A stretch of DNA of 64,000 bases from assembly GCF_900476375.1 (NCBI RefSeq), contig NZ_UPPP01000064.1:30639-94638 (forward strand). Direction: 5' to 3'. Positions 26,096 to 33,391 of this stretch are shown here, one piece after another. This stretch comes from Allolucifera butyrica (GTDB lineage Bacteria > Bacillota > Negativicutes > Sporomusales > UPPP01). The notes under the pieces are model-generated. The model had not been told where the DNA came from and made no database searches. It saw only the letters and a program-made list of their open reading frames with translations. The translations under genes were made by a program, and so were the position numbers. The stretch's first letter is position 1; each line of letters starts with the position of its first letter.

Positions 26096-26635
26096 ATGAG
26101 TAATCAGGTAATTTTATGGTCTATGCTGCTTACCCCTTTTTTGACTCTTTTTTTTATGAAAAAGGAAGACGTAAAACGCTATATGCCTGTTGGTTTGTTC
26201 TCTGCAGTTACGAGCGCAATAATAGGCGATGTAGGTGTTACTCTGGGATTTTGGGTTCATAGAGAAACCGCTTATCCTCTTCATAGTTTAATGCCGTTTG
26301 ATATTGGCTTAAATTTAGTACTGACAATGTGGGTATTTATATTTACTTATAGGCGATTTTGGATGTATATGATTACTAATGCAATCTTAGATATAGGTTT
26401 TGATTTCTTCCTCTTTCAGTATTATTTTCCGAGTAGGGATATATTTAATTTGGTTGGTATTTCTCCCTTCCAATCATATCTAATCACATTGGGACACGCA
26501 TTAGTGATTTACGGGTATCAAATGTGGCAAGAAGGTATTCTTGTGCGATCTGAAAGAACTACTTTCTTAGGGAATCTACAGCCAGCCACCAAACCATTAT
26601 CTAGGGATCAGGAAAATAAACCAGACGATGAGTGA
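26096..26635 (+). CDS. CBO0543-family membrane protein
   Basis: A 179-residue protein with five or more transmembrane helices: ~4-22, 32-50, 67-87, 92-112 and 122-142. It has the conserved HSLMPFDIGLNLVLTMWVF region of the CBO0543 family, found mostly in spore-forming Firmicutes. Function is unknown. AGGAGG precedes the start. A second member of the family is at 31790-32320. Confidence 0.8.
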   Translation: MSNQVILWSMLLTPFLTLFFMKKEDVKRYMPVGLFSAVTSAIIGDVGVTLGFWVHRETAYPLHSLMPFDIGLNLVLTMWVFIFTYRRFWMYMITNAILDIGFDFFLFQYYFPSRDIFNLVGISPFQSYLITLGHALVIYGYQMWQEGILVRSERTTFLGNLQPATKPLSRDQENKPDDE

Positions 26636-26638
26636 TAG

Positions 26639-26665
26639 AAAGCGTCCTCGGGGCGCTTTCTTGAC
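26639..26665 (+). terminator. Terminator of the CBO0543 gene
   Basis: GAAAGCG (26639-26645) pairs with CGCTTTC (26655-26661) immediately after the stop codon. The T-run is short. Confidence 0.55.
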
Positions 26666-26759
26666 GACTTGACCGTTTTCCTATAATTTTCTTATGATTT
26701 CTTTATATCACCATTACATTTTCTTAATATTTTTATCACGATTTTATATTAAAATAAGC

Positions 26760-26843
26760 ATATAGTTCGACATAAAACGGGACGCCCTTCCCAACTCTGT
26801 TATTATGTCGAGTATACCCTTTACTTCGGTAAAGGGTTTTTTT
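26760..26843 (+). ncRNA. Candidate structured RNA with UUCG-capped terminator
   Basis: TCGACATAA (26767-26775) pairs perfectly with TTATGTCGA (26803-26811), enclosing a C/G-rich loop. Directly after comes CCCTTTAC-TTCG-GTAAAGGG (26817-26836) with seven T residues. No ORF lies in this 370-bp gap between genes at 26635 and 27037. This resembles a short stand-alone RNA or an attenuator. The promoter is not certain. Confidence 0.4.
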
Positions 26844-27036
26844 ATCAGTGCTGTGGAATATTTTGCTGGAAGGCTTTTTGTTGTTTGGGGAACAACTTTG
26901 ATAAAGTATTCATGCATCTTCTAAATCGGTTTTCTGAGTTAACAAAAAATTAACATACATATATTGGGTATTTGCTTGTGATGGATGCGGATTTCCTGTT
27001 AATATTGAGTTGAGAATTTCTGGAGGGGATGTGCCT

Positions 27037-27261
27037 ATGGAAATTGAAGATAGTTGGCGAGTTTTATTAAATGAACAGGATGAAAAATTTTCTCGACTTA
27101 TCTTTACTGGCTGCAAGTGTAGGCGTCTTATTGACATCACAATCCAGTCACAGAACGTTAATACTATAATTAGTGCAGTTTTAACAAGTAACTGGAGTAC
27201 TGAACAGTTAATGGATTTTTTAAATTTGGAATCAGCAAGGGTATTTAAAACAGCGATCTAA
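27037..27261 (+). CDS. Small hypothetical protein (74 residues)
   Basis: ATG 27037 is preceded by GGAGGGG. The product is soluble, with a CKCRR motif near the middle and helical flanks, and no recognised family. An intrinsic terminator follows at 27319, so it is likely a monocistronic gene. Confidence 0.5.
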   Translation: MEIEDSWRVLLNEQDEKFSRLIFTGCKCRRLIDITIQSQNVNTIISAVLTSNWSTEQLMDFLNLESARVFKTAI

Positions 27262-27318
27262 AAACGTAAGGCCAGAATATAAGGATTCTGACTGACCTCA
27301 AGGCTATCCTTTTCGGGG

Positions 27319-27349
27319 CTCCCGCGTGGACAGGGGAGCTTCTTTTTTG
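27319..27349 (+). terminator. Intrinsic terminator
   Basis: GCTCCC (27319-27324) pairs with GGGAGC (27335-27340), followed by TTCTTTTTT. Confidence 0.7.
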
Positions 27350-27465
27350 TTAAAATGACGGAACCTCTCGGGCATAGTAAAATTCCGCAATTAAGCCAAT
27401 CATTCCCGATATCATAGGAAGAAAAGGGAAGCATTTTGTTTCCGAATGGAAGGTGAGGAGTGTTT

Positions 27466-28647
27466 ATGGAGATTATGGAAGGGATCAATCGCCGCAATTT
27501 TATCAAGGGCTCAGCTGTTGTTGGCGGCATGCTCGCGGCAGGAGGACTCTGGAGAGCCGTAGAAACAGGAATATTCAATGCTGGGCAAGGACCTGCCTAC
27601 GAAGCATGGGGAAAGAGTTACGGAGGTTTCGAAGGTTTAATAAATGCTGCGATCCTGGCAGCAAATGCTCATAATTCCCAACCGTGGCTTTTTAAGCTAG
27701 GCGACTCTTCTATCGATGTTAAGGCAGACACCAACAGGAATCTTGGTCCTGCTGATCCCTATTTGAGAGAGATGTACATTAGCTTAGGCTGCGCTGTTGA
27801 AAACATCACAATTGCCGCAAAAGCGATGGGTTATTCTCCGCAAATAACCTATTTCCCCAATGAGCAGGACAACCGGCATATAGCCAAGATGGAATTAGCT
27901 GCCGGAATACCTTTTTATTCTGAGCTGCATGCTGCCATTCCCAAGCGCCACATGAACCGTGGACCTTATGATACAAATCACCCCGTTTCACAAGAAGCAA
28001 TTGAGGCATTAATGAATCTCAACCCGGAAGAGTCAGCGGTTAAATTGTTCGTATTCGATTCCCCAAAGGATAAACTTAGGATCGGTGAAGCGATGGTTGA
28101 AGCAACCAAAGCTTTTATTGCCGATAAAGAACAGATTGCTGTTGATTCGAAGTGGACGAGACTTTCCTGGAAAGACATAGAAAAATACAAAGACGGGATA
28201 ACAATAGACAGTCAAGGTTTGCCGGCGTTTATCCGTGTTATCGCGAAAATGCTGCCGCCCATGTCTCAAGAAAAAAACAACCAATTCTGGCTTGATACAC
28301 TCAAAAACAAGCAAGTGGGAACGGCCGCTGCTTTTGGATTTATCGCCGTTCGGGATCTTGCGGATTATCAGCAAATCGTTAAGGCAGGACAACTGTGGCA
28401 AAGAATTCACTTGTGGGCTACTGTACAAGGGCTTGGAATGCAAATAATAAACCAACTATCGGAGCGTAGAGACAGAGAACTGGCGCTGGGCCTGCCCCAC
28501 CGTTTTGGAGACACTCTACGGGAGATCTTAAAAGTTCCCCAGTGGCACAGCGTAATTCAGTTCAGAATGGGCTACCCGACCATAGAAGCCCTGCCTAGTC
28601 CTAGAAGACCGATTAAAGATGTAATCTCCAATCTAAACGCTTCTTGA
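27466..28647 (+). CDS. Acg-type nitroreductase-family protein with Tat signal
   Basis: A 393-residue protein. The N-terminus has a twin-arginine signal (INRRNFIKGSAVVGG, ~8-22), so it is exported folded or anchored. The rest resembles the Acg/nitroreductase FMN-binding fold: ILAANAHNSQPWLFKL (~62-77), a characteristic NxQPW motif, and a C-terminal RMGYPTIEALPSPRRP. Acg proteins are degenerate nitroreductases proposed to bind or sequester flavin. ATG 27466 has GAGGAG at good spacing. The 3' end overlaps the convergent ImmA gene by 15 bp. Confidence 0.8.
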   Translation: MEIMEGINRRNFIKGSAVVGGMLAAGGLWRAVETGIFNAGQGPAYEAWGKSYGGFEGLINAAILAANAHNSQPWLFKLGDSSIDVKADTNRNLGPADPYLREMYISLGCAVENITIAAKAMGYSPQITYFPNEQDNRHIAKMELAAGIPFYSELHAAIPKRHMNRGPYDTNHPVSQEAIEALMNLNPEESAVKLFVFDSPKDKLRIGEAMVEATKAFIADKEQIAVDSKWTRLSWKDIEKYKDGITIDSQGLPAFIRVIAKMLPPMSQEKNNQFWLDTLKNKQVGTAAAFGFIAVRDLADYQQIVKAGQLWQRIHLWATVQGLGMQIINQLSERRDRELALGLPHRFGDTLREILKVPQWHSVIQFRMGYPTIEALPSPRRPIKDVISNLNAS

Positions 28648-29115
28648 TTGCAATTCCTTAACCCTATACGTTGCCGCCTCTTCCGATACCCGGTAAATCC
28701 GGGCTATTTTTTTTACCGTTAAGCCGGAATCTAAACACTGCAAAATTTGTTCCCGTGGCAGCAACAATTCTGCAGCGAAGATATTGGCTTCATGCTCAAC
28801 CGGATTGTAGGTTTGTCCATTAGGCGGACCGCAGAAAAAATTTCCCCGGATGTGACGGTGCAGCCACCAGTGCCCCACTTCATGGGCATAAGTGAACAGC
28901 CATCTTGACGGACAAAGATTGCAGTTAATGAGGATATAATATTGCCTGTTTTTTGTCCAGAGCATACCATTGAACGAATTATGGAACATATGCTGCTCTA
29001 CTATGATATTGTATTCATCACAAATTTTGTCCAGCAGACTCATACCGGCTACCCCGAAAGGCTTGTATTTTTCTAAGATGATCTGTGCTTGCTCAACGAT
29101 TACTTCTTTCGTCAT
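28633..29115 (-). CDS. ImmA/IrrE-family metallopeptidase
   Basis: A 160-residue zinc peptidase with the HEVGHWWLH active site (~83-91) and the downstream HEANIFAAELLLP glutamate motif (~108-120). A C-terminal helical segment (KKIARIYRVSEEAATYRV) resembles a helix-turn-helix. Such enzymes cleave a partner XRE repressor, and one is encoded 266 bp upstream on the same strand. The start is probably ATG 29115 (GGGG upstream); ATG 29151 is possible but lacks a ribosome site. Confidence 0.9.
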   Translation of the reverse strand: MTKEVIVEQAQIILEKYKPFGVAGMSLLDKICDEYNIIVEQHMFHNSFNGMLWTKNRQYYILINCNLCPSRWLFTYAHEVGHWWLHRHIRGNFFCGPPNGQTYNPVEHEANIFAAELLLPREQILQCLDSGLTVKKIARIYRVSEEAATYRVKELQSRSV

Positions 29116-29380
29116 GAAATCAACCCCGTCGGATATTGTTTGTTCTGCCATTGGGAGGCTTAACTTTAGGAATTAAATATCTTCATTCCGAAGAAGCCGA
29201 TTTACTTCTTCTAGGGGTTTAAGCCTATAAGCTCCATTCATTCCATATTTTATTCCCTTTTTCCGATTTGCCAAAAGCCTATTTATAAAATTAAATCAGT
29301 ATCCAATTATATGCGCATGGCCAGAATGTATGTTCGATTCAAAGGGGCAAAAAATATTAACGGCCTGGTGAGTCGTTCCG

Positions 29381-29764
29381 TTAATACTTTTGCTGGCGTT
29401 TAAATTGTTCCATTTTAAAACGAAAATAATCGGCTAAATCTTCTAGAATTTCCCGCTTTTCTTTTTCTGATATATTCTTGTCTAAGCGAAAATCTGCGGT
29501 GATATCTTTCATAAAATCTAATACTTCCGGGTCGTCAATCGCTTTAACTCCGGTGCCGGGCTGACGTTCGTTAGTACGACCAAAGAGGAAATCAATAGAG
29601 ACATCAAATAAATCTGCGAGGTAGACAATTGATTTTTGGTCTGGCTGGGTTCTTCCTGTTTCCCATCCACCGATAGTTTGCTGTCTTACCCCGCATAATC
29701 TGGCCAGTTCTTCTTGCGTAATTCCTTTGCCGGTTCTTAGCATCTTCAGGCGTTCAGCAAACAT
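29381..29764 (-). CDS. XRE repressor, partner of ImmA/IrrE (ImmR-like)
   Basis: A 127-residue regulator. The helix-turn-helix spans residues ~3-60 (ITQEELARLCGVRQQTIGGW) followed by IDFLFGRTNERQ and an acidic/basic helical C-terminus. With the peptidase gene downstream on the same strand it forms an ImmR/ImmA-like pair that would be inactivated by proteolysis after a stress signal. Multiple TGTTGTAA-type sites lie upstream. Start ATG 29764 behind GGGAGGT. Confidence 0.88.
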   Translation of the reverse strand: MFAERLKMLRTGKGITQEELARLCGVRQQTIGGWETGRTQPDQKSIVYLADLFDVSIDFLFGRTNERQPGTGVKAIDDPEVLDFMKDITADFRLDKNISEKEKREILEDLADYFRFKMEQFKRQQKY

Positions 29765-29787
29765 TTAACTACCTCCCAATATCATTA

Positions 29788-29896
29788 TACAACATATAAT
29801 TGTAAAATAAACATTTACAACAAAAAAATGTAAAAAAACTTTACAACATCAAAATGTTGTATTATTATAAAGTTATGAACAGCAAAATGTTGTAAA
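29788..29896. promoter_or_regulatory. Cluster of TTACAAC/GTTGTAA operator sites
   Basis: ACAACATCAAAATGTTGT (29843-29860) is a palindrome with arms ACAACAT/ATGTTGT. Related sites are ACAACATATAATTGTA (29789-29804), TTTACAACAAAAAAATGTAAA (29814-29834, reported as arms only: TTTACA/TGTAAA) and AAAATGTTGTAAA (29884-29896). These four sites lie between the XRE repressor and the divergent sigma-factor gene and probably bind the repressor cooperatively. Confidence 0.7.
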
Positions 29897-30034
29897 AAGG
29901 GTATCGAGTTGGGAGAACTAGTTCAAGATCATGGCAAGGATTCTTTTTTTAACCTTTCTAACAACAAAATGCTGTTAGAAGATGGCTAAGGACAGCATTT
30001 ATAAATGTTCTTGGCATTATATTTTGGGGGTTTT

Positions 30035-30538
30035 ATGATGAAAGAACAAATTTCGGCTATTTGCCACCAATTTATGCCGTTGGTTAAAAAATACTCTTGG
30101 CAATATCGCCATAAGCTGCAAGATGCGGAATCAGAAACGTGGCTAATTTTAATTCAGGCTGCTCAAACCTATAACCCTAAAAGGGGAGTCCCCATTGCAG
30201 GTTATCTGGAAAGCAGGGTCAAATATGGTTTGTTTAATATTTGGCGGCGACAGCGAAAAAGAGAACAACAGGAGTGTTTCAGTGATGATTCTTTTTTCAA
30301 TAACTTGACGGCGCGGGAAAATCTGCAAGAGCAGGTAGAAGAAAAAGAAGAACTCAGCAAGATAAAGGAAGCAATCAATCAATTGCCGCCCAAACAGCGA
30401 TACGTAATAGCTCAAACCGTCATGAATCAATATAAGATGGCTAAAGTGGCCCAGGATTTAGGCGTGACAACCGCGGCAGTAAACCAGTTGAAAAAACGGG
30501 CTCTGGCCCGTTTAAAGAAGAAGCTTTTCGCCTGCTAG
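30035..30538 (+). CDS. Sigma-70 family RNA polymerase sigma factor
   Basis: A ~167-residue small sigma factor with region 2 (YSWQYRHKLQDAESETWLIL, YLESRVKYGLFNIWRRQRKR) and region 4 (INQLPPKQRYVIAQTVMNQY, then a helix-turn-helix VAQDLGVTTAAVNQLKKRAL). The start at ATG 30035 (or 30038) has GGGGG upstream. It is divergent from the ImmR-like repressor, across the operator cluster, so the repressor/peptidase pair probably gates its expression, analogous to signal-responsive sigma switches. Targets are unknown; the secreted protein gene that follows is one candidate. Confidence 0.85.
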   Translation: MMKEQISAICHQFMPLVKKYSWQYRHKLQDAESETWLILIQAAQTYNPKRGVPIAGYLESRVKYGLFNIWRRQRKREQQECFSDDSFFNNLTARENLQEQVEEKEELSKIKEAINQLPPKQRYVIAQTVMNQYKMAKVAQDLGVTTAAVNQLKKRALARLKKKLFAC

Positions 30539-30618
30539 GGCTTGGTTAACTCAGTCTTGCCACACTTTTGTAACAATTAAGCAATATAATCTAAATTAGT
30601 TAAAAGGAGGTAATAGAA

Positions 30619-30837
30619 ATGAAAAAGATGCTAATTTTGATACTTGCTATGTTTGTTTTGAGTGTTGCTTCAACAGTAAGTGCTCATGACAATCAGCACC
30701 AATGGATAAATCAAAATCATATTATTGCAGTGGATGAGCCGTCTCCCAATCCGGATGATCCGCCTCAGCCAAAACCGCACAAAGATCATAAGCCAATTCC
30801 TAAAGAACCGCCTCAACCGGAATCACCCCAACTATGA
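30619..30837 (+). CDS. Small secreted proline-rich protein
   Basis: A 72-residue protein with signal peptide 1-22 (cleavage after VSA), then a His/Asn-rich stretch and a Pro/Asp/His/Lys-rich tail (NPDDPPQPKPHKDHKPIP). It has an AAAGGAGGT ribosome site. The mature peptide is probably disordered and may bind metal through its histidines. It follows the sigma factor by 80 bp. Confidence 0.65.
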   Translation: MKKMLILILAMFVLSVASTVSAHDNQHQWINQNHIIAVDEPSPNPDDPPQPKPHKDHKPIPKEPPQPESPQL

Positions 30838-30870
30838 ATGGGTAAAAATTAGTAGAGATTAGGTAGTATT

Positions 30871-31260
30871 TCATTCATAACTATGAATTACTTTAGGTGG
30901 ATCTGCGGGATCACCAAACGCTTCAAATTTTTCGTAGGCAAAATTCCGGCATTCTTTTGCGCAATGTAAACAGATACGGGCGCAATGTTGTGATTCTTCA
31001 TCACAGTGTTGCAAACATTCTTTGCCGCATGCTTCACAAATACAAGCGCATAAGCCGGCGATATCTTTGGCGAAGGTACTGCAGCGTGCAATATATTTGC
31101 TGGTCCAGCCACAGAGATCAGCACAGTCACGTAAAAATTGCAACTGTTTTTCTCTGGTAGTAATATCCGGTGTTCTTGTGAAGTAGGTTGCCATGTTTTC
31201 ACAGTTAACTTCACAAAATTGAATTGTTTCTACCAGGCATTCATACCAGTTAGTATGCAC
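30871..31260 (-). CDS. Four-helix-bundle copper-binding protein (Csp-like)
   Basis: A 129-residue protein with 16 cysteines spaced along amphipathic helices (CEVNCENM, CADLCGW, CACICEACGKEC, HCARICLHCAKEC). This is the pattern of the Csp/DUF326 copper-storage proteins, whose four-helix bundle is lined with Cys-bound Cu(I). The start is GTG 31260, six bases after GGAGGG; longer ATG frames have no ribosome site. No signal peptide, so it is cytosolic like Csp3. The neighbouring CxPxx repeat protein is also Cys-rich. Confidence 0.85.
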   Translation of the reverse strand: MHTNWYECLVETIQFCEVNCENMATYFTRTPDITTREKQLQFLRDCADLCGWTSKYIARCSTFAKDIAGLCACICEACGKECLQHCDEESQHCARICLHCAKECRNFAYEKFEAFGDPADPPKVIHSYE

Positions 31261-31332
31261 CAAAATCCCTCCTGCGAGAATGATTTTATTTTGTATAATA
31301 TTTATAAATGATGTCGAAACAAGGAAAATTGA

Positions 31333-31363
31333 GCACTTGCGGATTGATTGCAAGTGCTTTTTT
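31333..31363 (+). terminator. Terminator with conserved loop, copy 2
   Basis: GCACTTGC (31333-31340) / GCAAGTGC (31350-31357), loop GGATTGATT, followed by TTTTTT. Nearly identical to the hairpin at 25163. It lies between two minus-strand genes, with its T-run on the plus strand. Confidence 0.7.
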
Positions 31364-31558
31364 CTAACGCTGTGGGCTACAAGTATGTGGATTGCACTTT
31401 CTGGGATAACAGAGCTGAGGATTACAGAGCCTGGGATTGCATTGGTGCGGATAGCAGGGACGTGGATAGCAAGCATAGGGGTTACAGACCACTCTTTCCT
31501 CCGCATCATCGTCCCATTCCATAAATTCCGGATCTTCCCAAGGATGGTCAAAAAACAT
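31364..31558 (-). CDS. Eight-fold CxPxx repeat protein
   Basis: A 64-residue protein with an ideal AGGAGGTGA ribosome site. After an acidic N-terminal 24 residues, the C-terminal 40 residues are eight tandem pentapeptides of form Cys-[Asn/Tyr/Ser]-Pro-x-x (CNPYA, CYPRP, CYPHQ, CNPRL, CNPQL, CYPRK, CNPHT, CSPQR). Such regular Cys spacing suggests a metal-binding or disulfide/tyrosine cross-linked structural peptide, for example in a spore coat. No known family was recognised. It lies upstream of the Csp-like gene on the same strand. Confidence 0.7.
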   Translation of the reverse strand: MFFDHPWEDPEFMEWDDDAEERVVCNPYACYPRPCYPHQCNPRLCNPQLCYPRKCNPHTCSPQR

Positions 31559-31675
31559 CCCGATTCACCTCCTCTTACAATATACTATGTGAACCTCGCC
31601 GGCATAGTTACAAAACACATTGCGATTGGAAACAGAGACCGGCGGCAAAGGCGGCTGGGATAACAAAAAAGAGAA

Positions 31676-31707
31676 GCACTCGCAGATTGACCGCAAGTAC
31701 TTTCTTA
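31676..31707 (+). terminator. Terminator with conserved loop, copy 3
   Basis: GCACTCGC (31676-31683) / GCAAGTAC (31693-31700) with loop AGATTGACC, then TTTCTT. A diverged copy of the hairpins at 25163 and 31333: stem and loop are both recognisable, pairing partly decayed. Confidence 0.5.
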
Positions 31708-31789
31708 AATAATGCTTCACATATTTTTTACCGGAGTCCTGGAGCTTGTTTATACGAAAGACCACGCTCGGGATATTCGCCGGAGCATA

Positions 31790-32320
31790 TTATTTCAGTT
31801 CCGCTGAACCAAAGTTGAAAAGGGTGAGAATGAAAATTGTCAGCAGGACGGTAACGAACCAAGCCCAAAACGGCTTTAAATAATGAAGCCGTAAAACGGA
31901 AAAGATAGCACAATCGAATAAAGACGAGGAGAACCATGACCAACCGTTGTCATAGGAAATGCCGTGGACTATATGAGAATCGATAAATTCCAGCATACTA
32001 AAAAGGAAAACCCATAGTAACATGTAGCCGTATGGATGCTGTTTTTGGGTTGGAAAGTTAGAAAGGTAAATAAACGTGGCTGCGGGTAACATAATAAAAC
32101 TGTTAATCATTTCTACGGTTGTTTGCGTTTTTACTAAAGCATCCGGGTTATAGACCCAAAGATTGTGGTGATAACTTAAAAAGCTTGCGCCTAAATTAGC
32201 GGTAATTACAAACAGTACTGTCGGATAATATCTTGCCCGGTTTTTCCAATCGCCGAATTTCCAAGCAGCCAATAAAAAAATGAGAATCAGGAAGACCCTG
32301 AAAAATAAAATAAGCCACAT
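31790..32320 (-). CDS. CBO0543-family membrane protein
   Basis: A 176-residue protein with five predicted helices. It shares with the gene at 26096 the topology and the helix-loop layout of the CBO0543 family (RFWMYM-like and HxxWVYNPDAL segments), with no catalytic motif. Function is unknown; the family is common in endospore formers. The upstream region lacks a strong ribosome site (GGTGGAATTTTA precedes the ATG). Confidence 0.75.
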   Translation of the reverse strand: MWLILFFRVFLILIFLLAAWKFGDWKNRARYYPTVLFVITANLGASFLSYHHNLWVYNPDALVKTQTTVEMINSFIMLPAATFIYLSNFPTQKQHPYGYMLLWVFLFSMLEFIDSHIVHGISYDNGWSWFSSSLFDCAIFSVLRLHYLKPFWAWFVTVLLTIFILTLFNFGSAELK

Positions 32321-32367
32321 TAAAATTCCACCCTAAATGATCTATCTGCGCTATAGGTATCTTTTAT

Positions 32368-32529
32368 TTAGTGGGGGCCGGTCTTCGAATCAATTTCTTT
32401 TAATTGTACGTCATTCTCATAAGTCAGCGGAACGGTACTGGCAACATTAAAGTAGGCATCCGCATAAGTTGAGCCCGTAACGAAATTGCCGGTATCCTGA
32501 CCGTCTAGATATACGCGGTAAACTGGCAT
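32368..32529 (-). CDS. Small hypothetical protein (53 residues)
   Basis: Starts at ATG 32529 behind AAAGGAG. The peptide MPVYRVYLDGQDTGNFVTGS begins a compact beta-rich sequence with no cysteine. No family recognised. It is divergent from the HAD-like gene. Confidence 0.55.
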   Translation of the reverse strand: MPVYRVYLDGQDTGNFVTGSTYADAYFNVASTVPLTYENDVQLKEIDSKTGPH

Positions 32530-32607
32530 AGGGAACACTCCTTTGCTGACGTTTTTTTTAGTTTGAGTTACAGGCAATTTTTTATGCGGGTTAAGGGTAG
32601 AGAATAT

Positions 32608-33015
32608 ATGGCTGGGGAAATACTAAGCAAAAAATGGTTAAGGAGGGGAGTCATCCTGGACAGAACGGTTGTATTGGACTTTGACGGGGTTATTCATAGT
32701 TATAGCAGTGGATTTAAAGGGGTGGACGTGATTCCGGACCCACCTGTTCCCGGTATTAAGGAAGCGATTGAAAAAATCCGCAAACAATACCGGGTGGTTG
32801 TTGTGTCAACCCGGTGCTTCGAAGAGCGAGGGCTGGCGGCAATTAAAGAATGGCTCGACCGGCAGGAAATTATTGTTGATGATGTGGTGTCTCATAAACC
32901 ACCGGCCATTGTTTATATTGATGACCGGGCGATTACTTTTGACGGCGACGCCGGTGCGCTGCCGGATAAGATAAAAAGGTTTAAGCCGTGGTATAAGAAA
33001 TCCGGCAATAAATAA
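32608..33015 (+). CDS. HAD-superfamily hydrolase-like protein
   Basis: About 135 residues. It has the HAD nucleophile motif VVLDFDGVIHSY (DxDG), a conserved VVVVSTRCFEERGLAAIKEW (motif II position) and IVYIDDRAITFDGD with the motif IV acidic pair. The compact, cap-less form resembles small phosphatases or nucleotidases. The start is uncertain: ATG 32608 is used, but GGAGGGG lies further in, 5' of the conserved core. A terminator follows. Confidence 0.75.
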   Translation: MAGEILSKKWLRRGVILDRTVVLDFDGVIHSYSSGFKGVDVIPDPPVPGIKEAIEKIRKQYRVVVVSTRCFEERGLAAIKEWLDRQEIIVDDVVSHKPPAIVYIDDRAITFDGDAGALPDKIKRFKPWYKKSGNK

Positions 33016-33019
33016 AACA

Positions 33020-33052
33020 GCGCAACAGAAACTATTCTGCTGCGCCGGTTTT
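33020..33052 (+). terminator. Intrinsic terminator of the HAD gene
   Basis: GCGCAACAGAA (33020-33030) pairs with TTCTGCTGCGC (33035-33045), with one mismatch and loop ACTA, followed by GGTTTT. It can also serve the convergent microprotein gene. Confidence 0.7.
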
Positions 33053-33170
33053 AAAAATGCTGAGTGGGTACTGACGGTGGATTTACAGTATGCTCTTGCT
33101 TGTTTTGCTTTTTGACCGCCGTGTTTTTTTCTACGCCGGTTGTTCCGGTCTTATAGGGGGGTTCTTTCAT
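33051..33170 (-). CDS. 39-residue hydrophilic microprotein (second of a coupled pair)
   Basis: ATG 33170 overlaps the stop of the upstream microprotein (ATGA), with AGAGGT at good spacing. The product is Lys/Thr/Pro-rich (KEPPYKTGTTGVEKNTAV) without a hydrophobic segment. Unknown function; the coupling suggests it is made in equal amount with its partner. Confidence 0.45.
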   Translation of the reverse strand: MKEPPYKTGTTGVEKNTAVKKQNKQEHTVNPPSVPTQHF

Positions 33171-33283
33171 TTGGCAGTACCTCTTTTATCTTCAGTATTA
33201 TGCTTTACCCGTAAATTTCCCTGGGCCGTTGCCGGCTGTTTACCGGGAACTTTCGAAGTTGTGCCATAAGCATGTTTAATCAA
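33167..33283 (-). CDS. 38-residue basic microprotein (first of a coupled pair)
   Basis: TTG 33283 lies six bases after GAGGTG; a GTG at 33292 is an alternative. The product is basic (IKHAYGTTSKVPGKQPATAQ) and hydrophilic. Its TGA overlaps the next start by four bases. It resembles small spore-type or disordered proteins in composition only. Confidence 0.4.
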   Translation of the reverse strand: MIKHAYGTTSKVPGKQPATAQGNLRVKHNTEDKRGTAK

Positions 33284-33391
33284 AGCGTTCACCTCACTCT
33301 TCAGAAGACAATGCTTGGTAAACATTATTTTGTCCAAAATGAAAAAATAAATTCCTGGCCGAAGGAGATTGCATACAAGTTTTCCGTTTAG

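Noticed and set aside
31565..31765. 66-codon minus-strand ORF between the CxPxx gene and the CBO0543 gene
   Set aside because: No ribosome site, no family features, and it spans the third terminator-like hairpin.
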